The notes: generated by a model not told the origin, from the sequence alone. A stretch of DNA of 64,000 bases from Cunninghamia lanceolata (GCA_027924645.1 BSBN01001687.1:310001-374000); one strand, 5' to 3'. Positions 10,656-23,522 are shown, counted from the stretch's first letter. A program made the numbers and translations.

Positions 10656-11508
10656 TGGTGCAATCACGGTTAGGAGGGTCCACAAAGTGAACTATCCAGG
10701 CCGTGCAACTAGAGTAAACACAATGTAAAAAACTCAAAGATACAAAGCAAATGCAGATTCAATCATTCAGTATATCATAGAATTCAAATACAAATTGGCC
10801 AACAACATGCGGGCTTACAATTAGGGCTCGCATGCCTAATTACAAAATATGCACAAGATTTGGCTTTGAAGCTCCTTCATACAAAATTCAAACTATCAAC
10901 TATAAACTAATGACCAAATACCAATCCCTACTTTCCTAGGTATCTATTACATCAATATATATCATCTCCAAAACATAAGATTCCTCCGCGTCGGCCAAGG
11001 AAGATCACAATCTATGATGAAGAGCTGTAATGTGTGTACACAATTAGGTATTGAATAGAATTCCTTCGCAAATGAATGGAATGATGTGCGGATCTCAAGG
11101 AAGGTTGGCAATGAACCAAACAACATTAAATGATGTGTCTTTTAACTTTGCAAGTCATGAAATACTCTGCATGTCTTCTCCTTTAGCTGATTATTTGAGA
11201 CTGTCAGGATGCTCTGTTTTGAGAAAATAATCAATTTTCTGATAGCGATATCTTACCGGTACCTGATCCAAATGATTAGAGATTTGGATATGATGTGCAT
11301 GAATGAATCTAGATGCTAAGTTCAGGTCTACAATGTCTGAAATGTAATTGTGATAGAATGTAGATCAAAATATAGAAATTGCTACTGAATGAACTGACCA
11401 TACTGAATTGGAAATTGAAAAGAAACAAACTAAAATGCAAACAAACTGAAGTACAAATGTTTTTGGTTGATGCAAGATTATTGTTGAACCAGGGATGTTC
11501 CTGCATCA
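10656..11508 (-). repeat. Chromovirus B 3' LTR
   Basis: 853 bp, TGGTGCAATCACGG to CCTGCATCA on the plus strand, collinear with 17781-18638 with scattered substitutions. I could not see a clear polypurine tract next to it. Confidence 0.92.
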
Positions 11509-11579
11509 GACATCTAGGGTTATTGAAAAAGTGAGTCCCTCACTTTGCTGGGGCTAGAGGAAAACCAAGATGGTCTACC

Positions 11580-12065
11580 TTAGCCTAAGAAATCCATGAT
11601 GAATCTTCTTCCAGTCTGCCTTTCCACTTACAAGATATTCTTTGCACTGTCTTCTTCTGGTGTTGCATCTAACTCTACTATCCAAAATGTCTTCAATCTA
11701 CTCTGGTGCTTGTTGTGGTAAATGCTTCTTTAAGTCTTTGTCACTGAACTCTGCTTCATGATACTGATATAGGTTTGTAATATTGAAAATAGGTGATATG
11801 CCCAATGCCTCTGGTAATTCCACTTCATATGCAATTTCTGAATCAAATTTTATGAGTATCCTACAAGGTCCAAACTTCTTCATCTTCAACTTGTTATATG
11901 TGCCAACTAGAAATCTTTCTTTCCTCAAGTATACCATTACTTCATCTCCCACTGCAAATTCCTTGTGTCTTCTCTTCTCATCTACTTGTTCTTTATACTT
12001 ACTGTTCATCTCCTCCAAATGCTTCTTCACCTGGTTATGCACTTGATGCAGAGGTAAATGTAGTA
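11580..12065 (-). pseudogene. pol: Chromovirus B integrase C-terminus and chromodomain (broken)
   Basis: The integrase C-terminal part carries [19 protein letters not shown], the GPCRILIKF segment and [17 protein letters not shown], the usual DNA-binding tail of gypsy integrases. After a stop, the sequence reads as a chromodomain: a start like EDILDSRVR, then, after a one-base frameshift, a KWKG-type core with EEDSSW. Chromodomains bind modified histones and direct insertion into heterochromatin. The piece begins abruptly at the insertion near 12066. Confidence 0.85.
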
Positions 12066-13525
12066 GCTGTTGGAGTTCACTAGATCTCAATGCTTCCTTC
12101 AAGAGGTATACAAAGGTGTTTATTATTATAAGCCTACACAAGGCTTCTCAAGGAACTAACATAGCCCTAGACCACTCACTGGTGTCCACCCTCACAGGCT
12201 ATTCAACTTCCCAATGGTGAGTCACTACTCTAACCAACCCATATACATAGTCCACCTTCTAGGACAACAATCTACCTTCCAGAACTCTCAAACTACTACC
12301 AATCTACTCTACCAACATGGATCTTCACACCTAACACAGCATGCACCTACCAAGGATAGGACCAACATGAAATTACTAACCCAACACCTCACCTCTGTAC
12401 TTGTTCTGATAGAAAACAGTAATTGTGTTATGACTGTCTTCAAGAAAATAGTGTTTAAAGGAGGTTAAACCTTGTAATCAAAAAGAATATTTAACACAAC
12501 ACTAAACACTCATAACTCTCAATGACCATCACCTCTTAATGCATAATCCAAATACCCATATGGAACATGTTCTCCTCCTCCAGCATGTAGCCGTACTGTA
12601 CCACTAACGTACAGAAAAAGTGGACTGTCTTTCTCCAAGGAGAAGGCCTAATTCAGAGATTGTAGGTCAGAAATTCAGTAAATTTGCCTTCTCAGGCTCT
12701 ACCAAACAACTGTAGAGGTCTGTCCTTCTCCAAGACACAAAAATCCAACCTCCATTTGACTGAGCACGTGGCTATTTTTAGAATATGCACTGTTCTTGCA
12801 CCATTGCTGCTAACTAGTCACTATTTTTGACTAGATAGATGCATACCATATGCCTTGTAGAGAGGAGTCTAACCTGCCAATCATATAAAACACTAAATCT
12901 ACTCTACCTTCCTCCATCCCACTAATAAATGGTGATCACCTTCAGAGGACAGAGGAAGAAATATGCATTTTGTCCAAAACCCTAGCTATGGAGGGTTTAA
13001 GACCAGTTTACACAAAATCAATTGAAACTTCCTTCACAAAAGATGTCAAGAACTCTAATTAGATGCAAATGAAAGGTATTTGACAACCCTAACACATTTC
13101 CTAAATTTTATTTTATGAACAGTCCGTACCAGGCAGTACCAGCTGACTATCTACAGCAAAAAGCAGAAAATCACTGTTTTTATCTTCTAAAACTCCTCTC
13201 CTTTATTCCTCCTTGGCATGTTTATACAAATTATTGTTTATAGAAAGTTTTGCAACCTTTCCACTTCCCTACTGCCCATACAACTACCCATGAAAGGCAG
13301 TGAAACAATGGGAATAGCTTTTTTCTCCAAAAACTCCAAGTTTTAAAAAAAGAAAACCTATAAAAAAGGCCTAAACTAACTCTAAAATGGACTAGTCAAT
13401 TAAAATGACTAAGTCCTTATTACATAGCATGAAAATGGCTTTCAAGGCCTTAGGGAAAACCAAGATAACAAGACCACAATGCATGACATAGTAAAAAATG
13501 ACTAAAATTGGAGCTCTTGCACCAG
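12066..13525. mobile_element. Unidentified ~1.45 kb insertion in the B integrase
   Basis: The B integrase frame stops matching near 13525 and resumes near 12066, within the segment that in relatives reads EDFAEHLKNLHEEVRKH. The inserted DNA has no recognisable coding sequence. It could be a solo LTR: TGTTGGAG near 12069 and GCACCA near 13525 would be its ends, and a TATA-like CTATAAAAAAGG lies near 13358. The bases flanking those ends (GTAGC and GTACT) match poorly as a TSD, so the identity is open. Confidence 0.45.
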
Positions 13526-14320
13526 TACTGACTCCATATGTCATGCAAATTCTTCTACTTCTGCACTTCTCTTATCTGCCTTACTAACATCTCTCAACTC
13601 TGTTACTCATCTAGGGTTTACTTTGGTAACAATCTCAAAAGTTGTTCTTCTGGTACTCCTATTCACTAAATTATTGTATGCAAACTTTGTTTGTGAAAGA
13701 ATCAAATCCCAACTTTCTGCCTTCTCTCCAACCAAACATCTCAACAAGTTTCCCAAACTCCTATTCACTACCTCTGTCTGTCCATCAATCTGTGGATGAA
13801 ATGATGAACTAAACTTCAAATCTGTCTTCATCTTCTTCCAAAGTGTCTTCTAAAAGTATCCAAGAAATCTGGTATCTCTGTCTGAAATTATGCTCTTAGG
13901 TAATCCATGCAATCTCACAATCTCCTTGAAAAATAGGTCAGCTACATGCACTGCATTAGTTTTACTTCTTACAAGGTATGAAATGTGCCATCTTTGAAAA
14001 TTTATCTACCACTACAAATATTGAATCATGTCCTCTTTGTGTCTTTAGCAATCCCATTACAAAATCCATACTTATGTCTTCCCAAGGTCTCTCTGGTATT
14101 GTCAAAGGTTTATACAATCTAGTATTCTGACTATTCCCTTTTGCAACTTGACAAACTCTACAACTCTGCATAAAGTTCCTAACATCCTTATGTATCTGAG
14201 GCCAAAAGTAATTTTCACTCACTAAAACCACTGTCTTATTACTGCCAAAATGTCATGCTAATCCACCACTATATTTCTCCTTGATCAGATTGCCTCTCAT
14301 TGAACTCCTAGGTATGCATA
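13526..14320 (-). pseudogene. pol: Chromovirus B integrase core (broken)
   Basis: Zinc-binding part with SCRVCQVAKG, then the catalytic core: ISMDFVMGL (first Asp), [16 protein letters not shown], and GQTEVVNRSLGNLLRCL (catalytic Glu region). Stops and a frame change break the core between 13831 and 13962. The sequence ends where the foreign insertion begins. Confidence 0.88.
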
Positions 14321-14321
14321 A

Positions 14322-16023
14322 CTAATTTCCTCTAAACAACATATCTTCCTGAATGAAATAGTCCAACCACTTACTCCTATATGTCTCAACAGGTTCCTTG
14401 CATGCTTTCCAAGGTTCTACAAAATGAAGATCTTCTTCATACATGTTCTTCAATTCATCAAATCCTAACACTTCAACTCTCATCTTTGTCAACAAGTTCC
14501 TTCTCCTACTCAATGCATCTGCAACTTTGTTTGACTTTCCACTCCTATGCTTCAACACAAAAGTGTAACTCTGGATGAATTCTACCCATCTCATATGTCT
14601 CTGATTCAACTTTCCTTGACTATTCAAATATTGCAAAGCTTGATGATATATATACAACATAAACTCCTTAGGCAACAAATAGTGTCTCCACTTCTTCAAG
14701 GCTTGAATTATGGCATAGAACTCTTGATCATAAACTGAATATCTTCTCCTTGCATCATTTAAATTCTCACTGAAATATGCTACAAGTCTACCTTCTTGAC
14801 TTAACACTACTCCTAATGCATTCCCACTTGCATCACAATCTACTTGAAATACCTTATTGAAATCTGGTAATGCCAACATAGGTTGCTCTATCACTTTCTG
14901 CTTCAACAATTTAAAACTGTTATTTTCTTGTGATGTCTACTTAAAGTCTTTTTTGTCACTTCTCATTGTCTTTATCATAGGGTTACAAACTGAACTAAAT
15001 TTTTTGATGAACTTCTGGTAGAAACTAGCTAATCCATGAAATGATCTGACTTCTCCAATGCTCTCTAGTGTAGGCCATTCAACAATTTTTCTCACTTTCT
15101 TAGGGTCCATCTTTAATCCTTCCAAAGAAATCACAAATCCCAAGTATACCAGTTCTTCCTTCATGAAACTACACTTCTTCATGTTTATCAACAATTTCTC
15201 TTTCTCAGTCTCTACAATACTTGTCTCAGGTGCTACAATGTTCTTCTTTTGTCTTACTGAAAATCAGAATATCATCCAAGTATACAATCACAAACTTACC
15301 AAATAATTTCTTCAAGAGTTCATTTATCAATCTCATGAAAGTACTCAGTGCATTTGTCAGTCTAAAAGGCATTACTAACCACTCATACAATCCTTCATTT
15401 GTCTTAAAAGCAATCTTCCATTCATCTTCTTCTCTGATTCTAATATGATGGTATCCACTCTTCAAGTCTATCTTTGTGAAATATTTTGCTCCACTCAAAC
15501 AATCCATGATATCATCCATCCTAGGTAAAGGAAATCTATACTTAACTATGATCTTGTTTATTACTCTAAAGTTTGTACACATTCTCCATTCTCCATCCTT
15601 ATTTGGTGCTAACATTGCAGGTATTGCACAAGGACTCAATTTTTCTCTAATCAAACCTTTCCTCAACAACTCTTGTATCTGTCTATTCAATTCTTCATTC
15701 TCTGCCAGTGTCATTCTGTGTGCTACTTTGTTAGGTAAACTTGTTGTAGGTATATGATCTATGTGATGACTGATACTCCTGATTGATGTCAATCCTTTAG
15801 GTACATTGTTTGATATGATGTCTTCATACTCTATCATCAACTCAGTTATCTCCTCTGGTTGTGATTCTTTAGTCTCCTTCTTCAATGTTTCAGGGTTCTT
15901 AAGGATCAAGGCATAACACATATTCTCATGTCTCAAACCATCTAAAAATTTTCTTCCATCTACCAAACAAATTCTGGCATTCCCACATACTTCACTCTTA
16001 GGATCATCTTCCAAAGGAATCAA
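14322..16023 (-). pseudogene. pol: Chromovirus B RT and RNase H (broken)
   Basis: [48 protein letters not shown], and the catalytic [15 protein letters not shown] (15226-16023). The thumb follows (14937-15194). RNase H has [41 protein letters not shown] and KHRSGKSNKVADALSRR (14322-14909). The pieces are separated by a frameshift after the catalytic box and by a stop. The segment before RT has the usual pre-RT linker. Confidence 0.92.
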
Positions 16024-16053
16024 AGTAATTCTCTTTCCATTTGATGTTATATT

Positions 16054-16377
16054 CTATGTATTCTTTCTTCCTTCATGTATAGCTTTTCTATCATACTGCC
16101 ATGGTCTACCCAACAAAATATGACATACATCCATAGGCATAATTTTACACAAAACTTCATCATGATAAGATCCAATATGAAATTTCACCAAACATTGTTC
16201 ACTCACAAGTACCTTATGATCATCTTGAATCCATGCTATCTGATAGGGCTTAGAGTGTTTCAATATTTCCAACTTTAGCTTAGTCACCATCTCCTCTGAA
16301 ACTAGGTTATCTAAACTACCACTATCAATTACAAATTGACAATATTTACCTCCTGATTTGCATCTGGTTATAAACAA
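16054..16377 (-). pseudogene. pol: Chromovirus B aspartic protease
   Basis: Retropepsin with the active site FVIDSGSLDNLVS and the C-terminal ILLGRPWQYDRKAIH motif. The active-site D-S-G is intact. It would have cut the Gag-Pol polyprotein. It is separated from gag and RT by stops. Confidence 0.88.
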
Positions 16378-16389
16378 GCTTTTCCTCTA

Positions 16390-17532
16390 TGGTGGTTCCT
16401 AATTCATCTCTACTTGAAATAGTAATCTCTTCATGACAAGTGATTCTCCTTTCTCAGGTTTACCAACTGAACTAGGTGATCCAATAGGTTCTTCTTCCAC
16501 ATAGGCTGCTCTTCCACTGTTTTCTGTTCTCTTGCTTGTACTCCCCTGATTACATTCAAATGCTCTATGTCCTTCACCTTCAGACTTAAAATAAGTTCCT
16601 CTAAATGTTCTCCTATCAGGTCCTCTTCCTTCTCTTTTGTATCCTTCACTCCGGTATAGACTATGGTTTCCTCTATGGTAGAAGGTTTTGTTATCTCTCC
16701 AGTATGCATTGTTATGTCTATCCTCCTTGAATGTGTTATCTTGTTTGTTCTGCTACACATATGATCTCTCTCCTCTGAAAAATGTTCTACCTCTCTGAAA
16801 TTTACCTCCTTTGCCTCTCTGTCTCTAATCATGCCTCTTATTCAACTTTTCTTCAACCTTCAGAGCAAACTGATATGCTTCTTCTAGTGTAGTCATCCTT
16901 ACCAAACTCAGTTCTTCTTGAATGTTCAATCTCAGTCCATTGATGTATCTATCCACTTTCTCCTTACTTGCTTCACTATATCCTATCCTTACTATCATCT
17001 TATGAAATTCTTCAGTGTACTCCTTCACAAATTTCTCCTTTTGTCTCAGGTTTTGCAATCTCTTCAACAGTTCCAACTCATGGTCAGCAGGTATAAACTG
17101 ATTCTTCAATTTTGTCACCATTCTATCCCATTTTGTAATCTTTTCTTTACCTCTTCTATTTCTATCCAACTGAACTTCTTTCCATCATATAGCAGCACGT
17201 CCTTTCAATTTTGTCTTTGCAAATTTCACCTTCTTTGGATCTTGAATTTCTTCATACTCAAAGTATTCTTCAATGTCATTTATCCAATCAATCAACTCTT
17301 CAGGATTCAAATTGCTAGTATAGTTTGGTACATCAACTCTAGGTCTCTTCCTAATCTTTGAAATAGCTTGCAACATCTTGACTTGGTCTGATTCCTCATC
17401 TTCTTCATCTCCTAGGGTTTCACCATTTTGTCCAGTGGATTGAAATTCTTCATCATCATCACTTTCAACATTAGGTATACGTGTAAGTCCTCTTCGCCTA
17501 TCTTCTTCAACAACATCCAAGCGAACTCTCAT
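16390..17532 (-). pseudogene. gag: Chromovirus B gag (broken)
   Basis: Order: an acidic N-terminus (DEEDEESDQV), the capsid core (PEELIDWINDIEEYFEYEEI, then FVKEYTEEFHKMIVRIGYSE, then VDRYINGLRLNIQEELSLV), then a Gly/Arg-rich linker and a zinc-knuckle remnant that has lost Cys residues. Stops lie after KGRAAI (near 17185) and after NKRHD (near 16825). Confidence 0.87.
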
Positions 17533-17766
17533 GGTTTCATTATCTCCATCATCTCATTTATTTTTCCAGCTAGCGACATTCTTCCTAGGATCAAGTGTAA
17601 CTACCTCAAATTCGGTAATCGGGCTACAAGGTGACAACTGCCTCACAGTCGGCAACCAGTTGTAACACAAATAACCTACATCAGATTCAGTGATCTATTC
17701 ACATCAAGATCTTACAGAATTCCTTTGCCAACTTTGCTTAATTCACTCCCAAAGTTTCAAACTTTT

Positions 17767-17778
17767 GCTCTGATACCA
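17767..17778 (-). other. Chromovirus B primer-binding site
   Basis: Minus strand TGGTATCAGAGC (initiator tRNA-Met), two bases inside the 5' LTR. Confidence 0.9.
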
Positions 17779-17780
17779 CT

Positions 17781-18638
17781 TGGTTCAGTCATGGTTAGGA
17801 GGGTCCACAAAGTGAACTATCCAGGCCATGCAACTAGAGTAAACACAACAGAAACAACTCAAAGATACAAATAAAATGCAGATTTAGTCATTCAGTATAT
17901 CATAGAATTCAAATACAAATTGGCCGGCAACATGCAGGCTTACAATTAGGGCTCACAAGCCTAATTACAGAATATGCACAAGATCTGGCTTTGAAGCTCC
18001 TTTGCACAAAATTCAAACTATCAACTATAAACTAATGATCAACTATCAATCCCTACTTTCCTAGGCATCTATTACATCAATATATATCATCTCCGGAACA
18101 TAAGATTCCTTCGCGTCGGCCAAGGAAGATCACAATCTCTGATGAAGAGCTATAATGTGTGTACACATATAGGTTAGACCTAATTGAATAGAATTCCTCC
18201 ACAAATGAATGGAATGATGTGCAGATCTCAAGGAAGGTCAGCCACGAACCAAACAACATTGAATGATGTGTCTTTTAACTTTGCATGTCATGAAATGCTC
18301 CACAGGTCTTCTTTAGCTAATTATTTGAGACTGTCAGGATGCTCTATTCTGAGAAAACAGTTGATGTTCTGATAGTGATATCTTACTGGTACTTGATCCA
18401 AATGATCTGAGATTTGGATATGATGTGCATGAATGAATCTAGATGCTAAGTTTAGATCCGCAGGGTCTGAAATCCAACTACGATAGAGTGTGGACCAAAA
18501 TACAGAAACTACTATTGACTGAACTGATTGTACTGAACTAGAAACTGAAAAGAAACAAACTGAAATGCAAACAAACTAAAGTGCAAATGTTTTTGGTTGA
18601 TGCAAGATTTCTCTTGAACTAGGGATTCTCCTACATCA
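17781..18638 (-). repeat. Chromovirus B 5' LTR
   Basis: 858 bp, TGGTTCAGTCATGG to CCTACATCA on the plus strand; partner of 10656-11508. Confidence 0.92.
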
Positions 18639-19315
18639 GGTAGATTTGGAAGAGGACTTGGAAGAGGAGGATTTAGAGAAACCTATTTTAGATGTAGTGA
18701 AGAAGGGCATAAAACATATGACTGTCAAAAAAATCATGGAGGAACCAATAGAAGACCGAAGGTTAATGCTAGAGTTTCCCATGTTGATGAGGAGGATAGA
18801 TATGAACATTTAGAAGATGTAGAAAGAGGAGAAGCTCTTGTTATTAGAAGAGCCTTGCTAAAATAAAAAGGAAAATAAGAACCAACACAAAGAAAGATCC
18901 TATTCAAACAAGGTGTAAATCAGGAGGTAAGATTTGTGATGTGATTATTGATAGTGGAAGTATAGATAATCTAGTCTTTGAAGAGATGGTTAGAAAGTTG
19001 AATTTGAAGAGAACATAGCATCCACATCCCTATAGGATTGCTTGGTTGTAGAAAAATCATACAGATTTGGTTAATGAACATTGTTTGGTAAAGTTTAAGA
19101 TTGGAAATTATCATGATGAGGTGTTATGTGACATTATGCCAATGGATGTATGTCACTTGTTATTGGGAAGACCATGGAAATATGATAGGTGTGCTATCCA
19201 TGATGGTTGTACTAAAACCTATTATTTGACAAAAGATGGAGTGAGACATAAGATGAAACCTATGAGTGAAGCAGAGAAAAAGTATGCAGTAATGCTAGAA
19301 TTTTCTTGGTAGATG
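18639..19315 (+). pseudogene. pol: Chromovirus E gag end and protease (broken)
   Basis: Gly/Arg-rich stretch, then a zinc knuckle in which the first Cys is replaced (FRCSEEGHKTYDC). Protease with VIIDSGSIDNLVFEEM and HLLLGRPWKYDRCAIHDG. Stops follow KRT and AWL, and a frameshift near 19290 precedes the pre-RT linker. Confidence 0.85.
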
Positions 19316-20760
19316 GTAAAATTTTTTTGGATATGAGCTTTGCCTTGATTCCTAAAATCAATAAAGAGGAAGGAGAAGAGGTACCTAAAGTAATTGCAGA
19401 TCTGTTGGATGAATTCAAAGATATTGTATCAGCTAATATAGTTGAAGGTTTTCCACCAGTGAGAAGCATAAGTCATCAGATGGATTTGATACCAGAAGCT
19501 AGTTTTTCTAACAAGGCAAACCATAGAATGAATCCTGCGAAAAATGAAGAGCTAGATAAACAAGTTTAGGAATTGTTAAAAAATGTGCTAATCAAAGAGA
19601 GTTTGAGTCCATGTGCAACACCTGCAGTACTAGCACCTAAGAAGGATGGAGAATGGAGGATGTGTATTGATTCTAGGGCAATTAACAAAATCACAATCAA
19701 GTATAGATTTCCTTTGCCAAGGATGGATTATATCATGGACTACTTGAGTGGAGCAAAGTACTTCACAAAGATAGATTTGAAGAGCAGGTATCACTAGATC
19801 AGAATACAGGAAGGGGATGAATGGAAGACAACATTCAAAACAAAGGAAGGACTGTATCAGTGGTTAGTGATGTCATTCAGACTAACCAATGCATCGAGCA
19901 CTTTCATGAGGCTCATGAATGAGGTACTCAAAGAATTTTTGGGTAAGTTTGTTATTGTCTATTTGGATGATATTCTAATTTTTAGCAAAACCTTGGAGGA
20001 ATAATTGATGCATGTCCGTAGAGTTTTTGAGAGATTGAGGGAAGAGAAGTTGTTGATAAATTTGAATAAGTGCATCTTTGTGAAGGAGTTATCATACCCA
20101 GGATTTGTGTGATCTTACCTGAGGGTCTTAAGATGGATCTAGAGAAAGTAAGGACTATCATAAAATAGACTACACCAAGGAGTATTATTGAGGTAAGATC
20201 ATTTCATGGATTGGCTAGTTTTTATAGAAAGTTCATTAGAAATTCCAATAGTATATGTGCACCTTTAACTGAAACAATGAGAGGAGATGGAAAATAATTT
20301 AAATGGACTGTAGGGGTAGCCAAGACTTTTGATTTGTTGAAGCAAAAAGTTACAGAGCAACCTATTTTAGCACTTCTAGATTTTAGCAAGGTATTTTAGG
20401 TAGATTGTGATACTAGTGGTAGTGCCATAGGAGCTATATTAAGTCAAGAAGGAAGACCCATTGCATATTTTAATGAAAAGTCAATGATGCCTAGGAAGAA
20501 GTATTCTATTTATGATCATGAATTTTATGCTATTTTCAAGCATTACAGAAATGAAGACATTATATTTTGCCCGAGGAATTTGTTTTGTACACTGATCATC
20601 AAGCCTTACAGTATTTGAATAGCCAAGTGAAGTTGAATCAAAGAAATTTGAAATGGGTTGAATGTTTGCAAATCTATACATTTGTGTTGAAGCATAGAAG
20701 TGGGAAGTCTAAATAGAGTTGTAGATGCCTTGAATAGGAGGCAAAATTTGTTGGTGGAGA
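19316..20760 (+). pseudogene. pol: Chromovirus E RT and RNase H (broken)
   Basis: Pre-RT linker, then [42 protein letters not shown], and [14 protein letters not shown] (about 19950-19992). RNase H from about 20390 (VDCDTSGSAIGAILSQEGRP). Stops are frequent and frameshifts occur near 20520 and in the RNase H C-terminal part. Confidence 0.87.
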
Positions 20761-22235
20761 TAAGAATTGAAGTTGTTGGGTTTCAAGAACTCAATAATCT
20801 ATATCCAGAAGATCCAGATTTTTCAAAGGCATGGAAAGCTTGACTAGAGCCTGTCACCATGGCCAAAATGTAGTGGTTGGATTATATAATCCAATATGAC
20901 ACATGTTATTCAGAGGAATTCAGTTATGCATTCCAAGAAGTTCCATGAGGGATAACTTGATAAAAGAAAAACACAGTGGTAAATTAGCAGGACATTTTGG
21001 GAGACATAAGATAGTTGCATTAGTAAGTGAGAACTATTATTGGCCACAATTTTATCAGTATGTGAAAAGGTTTGTACAAAGTTGCAGGGTATGTCAGATG
21101 GTTAAGGGAGTGAGTCAAAATGCTGGTTTGTATCAACCTTTATCTATACCTGAAAGATCATGGGAAGACATTAGCATGGATTTTGTACTTGGTTTTCCAA
21201 GGACTCAGAGAGGTCATGATTCCATTTTTGTGGTGGTTGATAGATTTTCTAAGATGACACATTTCATTCCTTGCTAGAAGAAAAATGATGCAATTCATAT
21301 TGTGAAGATATTTTTCAAGGAAGTGGTTAGATTGCATGGTCTACCAAAGAGTATAGTTTCAGATAGATATACAAAATTTGTTGGATATTTTTTGAGGACA
21401 TTGTGGAAAAAGCTGAAGATAGATTTGAAGTTTAGTTATGCACATCATCCTCAAACTAATGGTCAGGAATAAGTGTTAAAGAGAAGTTTGGGAAACCTTT
21501 TGAGATGTTTAGTAGGAGAAAACCCAAAGGGATAGCACTTGATTTTGCCATAGGTTGAGTTTGCATACAACAACTCAGTTAATAGGAGTACAAGAAAATT
21601 GCCATTCCATATTATATATGGAATTAGTCCCAGAAATGTTACAGAGTTGATGAAGATGGATAAGGAGGAGAAGAGGAGTGCAAATGTAGAAGATTTCGTA
21701 GAACATGTGAATAATCTACATGAGGAGGTAAGGAAGCATATCCATAAAATGAATATCTAGTATAAGGAGAAGGCAGATCAGAAAAGCATATTCAAAAAAT
21801 TCAATGTCAGAGAAGAGGTTATGGTCCATCTTAGAAAAGAGATATTTCCCATAGGAACATATAATAAACTGAAGATGAAGAAATTTGGACCTTGTAAGAT
21901 TTTGAAGAAGCATAAATTAGGGAATGCCTATGAAGTTGAGTTTTTGAGTGGGATCAATTTTTCACCTGTGTTCAATATTGTTGATTTGATAGAATATCAT
22001 GAAGGAGGTATAGAAGATGGAAAAGAAAAAGGATAGTGGCATATCTCATCACCTATTTCAGAGAAGGAAGAAATTGAATAAATCTTAGATAGTTGTGTGG
22101 GAAGGAGCTCAAGAAACAAGCAATATGTATAATACTTGGTCAAATGGAAAGGAAGATCTATTGAAGATTCATCATGGTTATCTAAAGTAGAGGTTGACCA
22201 CCCTAGTCTCCCTCAACCAATGGAAATGTGACAAG
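20761..22235 (+). pseudogene. pol: Chromovirus E integrase with chromodomain (broken)
   Basis: HHCC domain and core (20903-21277): [48 protein letters not shown]. The core continues with VSDRYTKF and a damaged Glu region (GQE then stop). The C-terminal domain contains MKKFGPCKILKKHKLGNAYE (21821-22036). The chromodomain (about 22070-22215) reads YLVKWKGRSIEDSSWL with a stop just before it. Confidence 0.87.
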
Positions 22236-22262
22236 GTCACTTATCAAACAACCTTACATTTC

Positions 22263-23097
22263 TAATGCAGGAGCATCTAGAGGTGTAAGAGCAATCTTGC
22301 ATCACCCAAATTTTTTTTAATGTTGTTTTATTTTTGGTAAAAGGCTAAACATAGTAACTTGCTATTTTTAGTAATTTTACATTTGAGCATGTATGGGCCC
22401 GAAATGTTTTTCAAAGATACAAAATTTCCAAATGAACATTCTGGTTGAGTTTCAACCCAAGGTCATGGTTAGATGTCAAGATATTAAAGTTTCCCGTTTT
22501 TGAAATACCTGGAAAAATTTCAAATTCAAATTTGAGGCACCTAGAGGCCATTTTGTTCGTGAAAGTTGTTGTAACCAATGAAGAAAGCTATAGTTGCATA
22601 GATCTATTCACGATCTTTCCAATGCATCAAACAGTTCATCAATTGGCCTCCCAGATCAAAATTTATGGCATTCAGAAGTTGGGTCTCCTGTACTGGAAAA
22701 TGTAAAAACGTGTCAGACATAGTAAATAGTTGTAAGGATAATTTACATGTGTTGATGTGTATTTTGACACATCATAAGGCATCTTTTGTTGGAGATAATT
22801 TGGACGCCACTTTTGGGTGGTTTTAGCTCATGGTTTTGTAATTACCATTGACAGTTTCTTGTATTGTGTCTCGTATATATCACATGCTTGAGATGGAGGT
22901 TGCAGGTTAGAGTATTATAGATGTGGAGTTGCCTTTGGATATCTAGTTGGTGATACTCTTGTGAAAGCTTGCTTTGCAAGTATATTGTAATATTTTTGAG
23001 ATTTCTAAATAACATATTGAGCTTCTTTTGGAGTGTGGGGTTTTTCTCCTAAAAGGGTTTTCCCCATGTAAATCACCGTGTTTTCCCCATGAGTTCA
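22263..23097 (+). repeat. Chromovirus E 3' LTR (inferred)
   Basis: Begins just after the chromodomain with TAATGCAGGAGCATC, similar to the 3' LTR start of element F (TGATGTAGGAGCATC) and to the equivalent end in B. The end at about 23097 (GAGTTCA) is a guess from where copia integrase coding resumes. The partner LTR is outside the window, so the limits are approximate. Confidence 0.5.
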
Positions 23098-23109
23098 TGT
23101 TCTCCTTGG

Positions 23110-23522
23110 TTTGAAGTTTATAATATTTTGTTGGGAGTGTGTAGGGTGGAGTACACCCTCATCTTGAGAAAAAAAAATTGGGTTGAAGATATTAACACTA
23201 CTTGTTATTTAATTAATAGGTCTCTTACATCAACTCTTGTTGACAAAACCCCACACTGTACACATCACAAAAATAGATTTGATAAGATAATGAACATGAT
23301 GTTGAAAGAGAAAGGAAGGGGCCTTCCTAGTGGTACTAGTTTGGAATAGAAATTTTGGGTTAACATTGTTAGCACTAATTGATTTGTAGGTCTCCTACAT
23401 CAACTCTTGTTGAGAAAGCCCCACAAGATGTTTGTATAGGTAAAAAGATTTCTCTTGCACATCTTATAATCTTTGGTTGTGATGCATATGTGCATATGAC
23501 TATGGAGAACAAAACTAAATTG
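23110..23522 (+). pseudogene. pol: Copia-G integrase fragment
   Basis: NWVEDINTTCYLINRSLTST matches copia integrase before the Pro-rich turn. Further on, GKKISLAHLIIFGCDAYVHM matches the segment after it. Between them part of the region is repeated at a spacing of about 172 bp (23183 and 23355), which disrupts the frame. The frame continues after element F at 51784, where a KYIFIGYGE-like segment follows as expected. This shows that F inserted into G. Confidence 0.82.

Larger units (their letters stand above)
10656..18638 (-). mobile_element. Chromovirus B: gypsy element
   Basis: LTRs at 10656-11508 and 17781-18638, TSD GGTAG at 10651-10655 and 18639-18643, and an initiator-Met PBS. Minus-strand order is gag, protease, RT, RNase H, integrase, chromodomain, as in chromoviruses. 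The integrase is interrupted by about 1.45 kb of foreign sequence (12066-13525). All genes carry stops or frameshifts. B shares its domain sequences closely with E, F and J, so these are one superfamily branch. Confidence 0.93.
10257..23097 (+). mobile_element. Chromovirus E: gypsy element split by element B
   Basis: Pieces 10257-10655 and 18639-about 23097 form one plus-strand gypsy element: gag, protease, RT, RNase H, integrase, chromodomain, 3' LTR. Element B sits between the two gag halves with a GGTAG duplication. E is heavily decayed, with stops and frameshifts in every domain. Its 3' LTR is followed by copia integrase sequence (G), so E probably inserted into Copia-G. The 5' LTR is outside the window. 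Confidence 0.85.
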
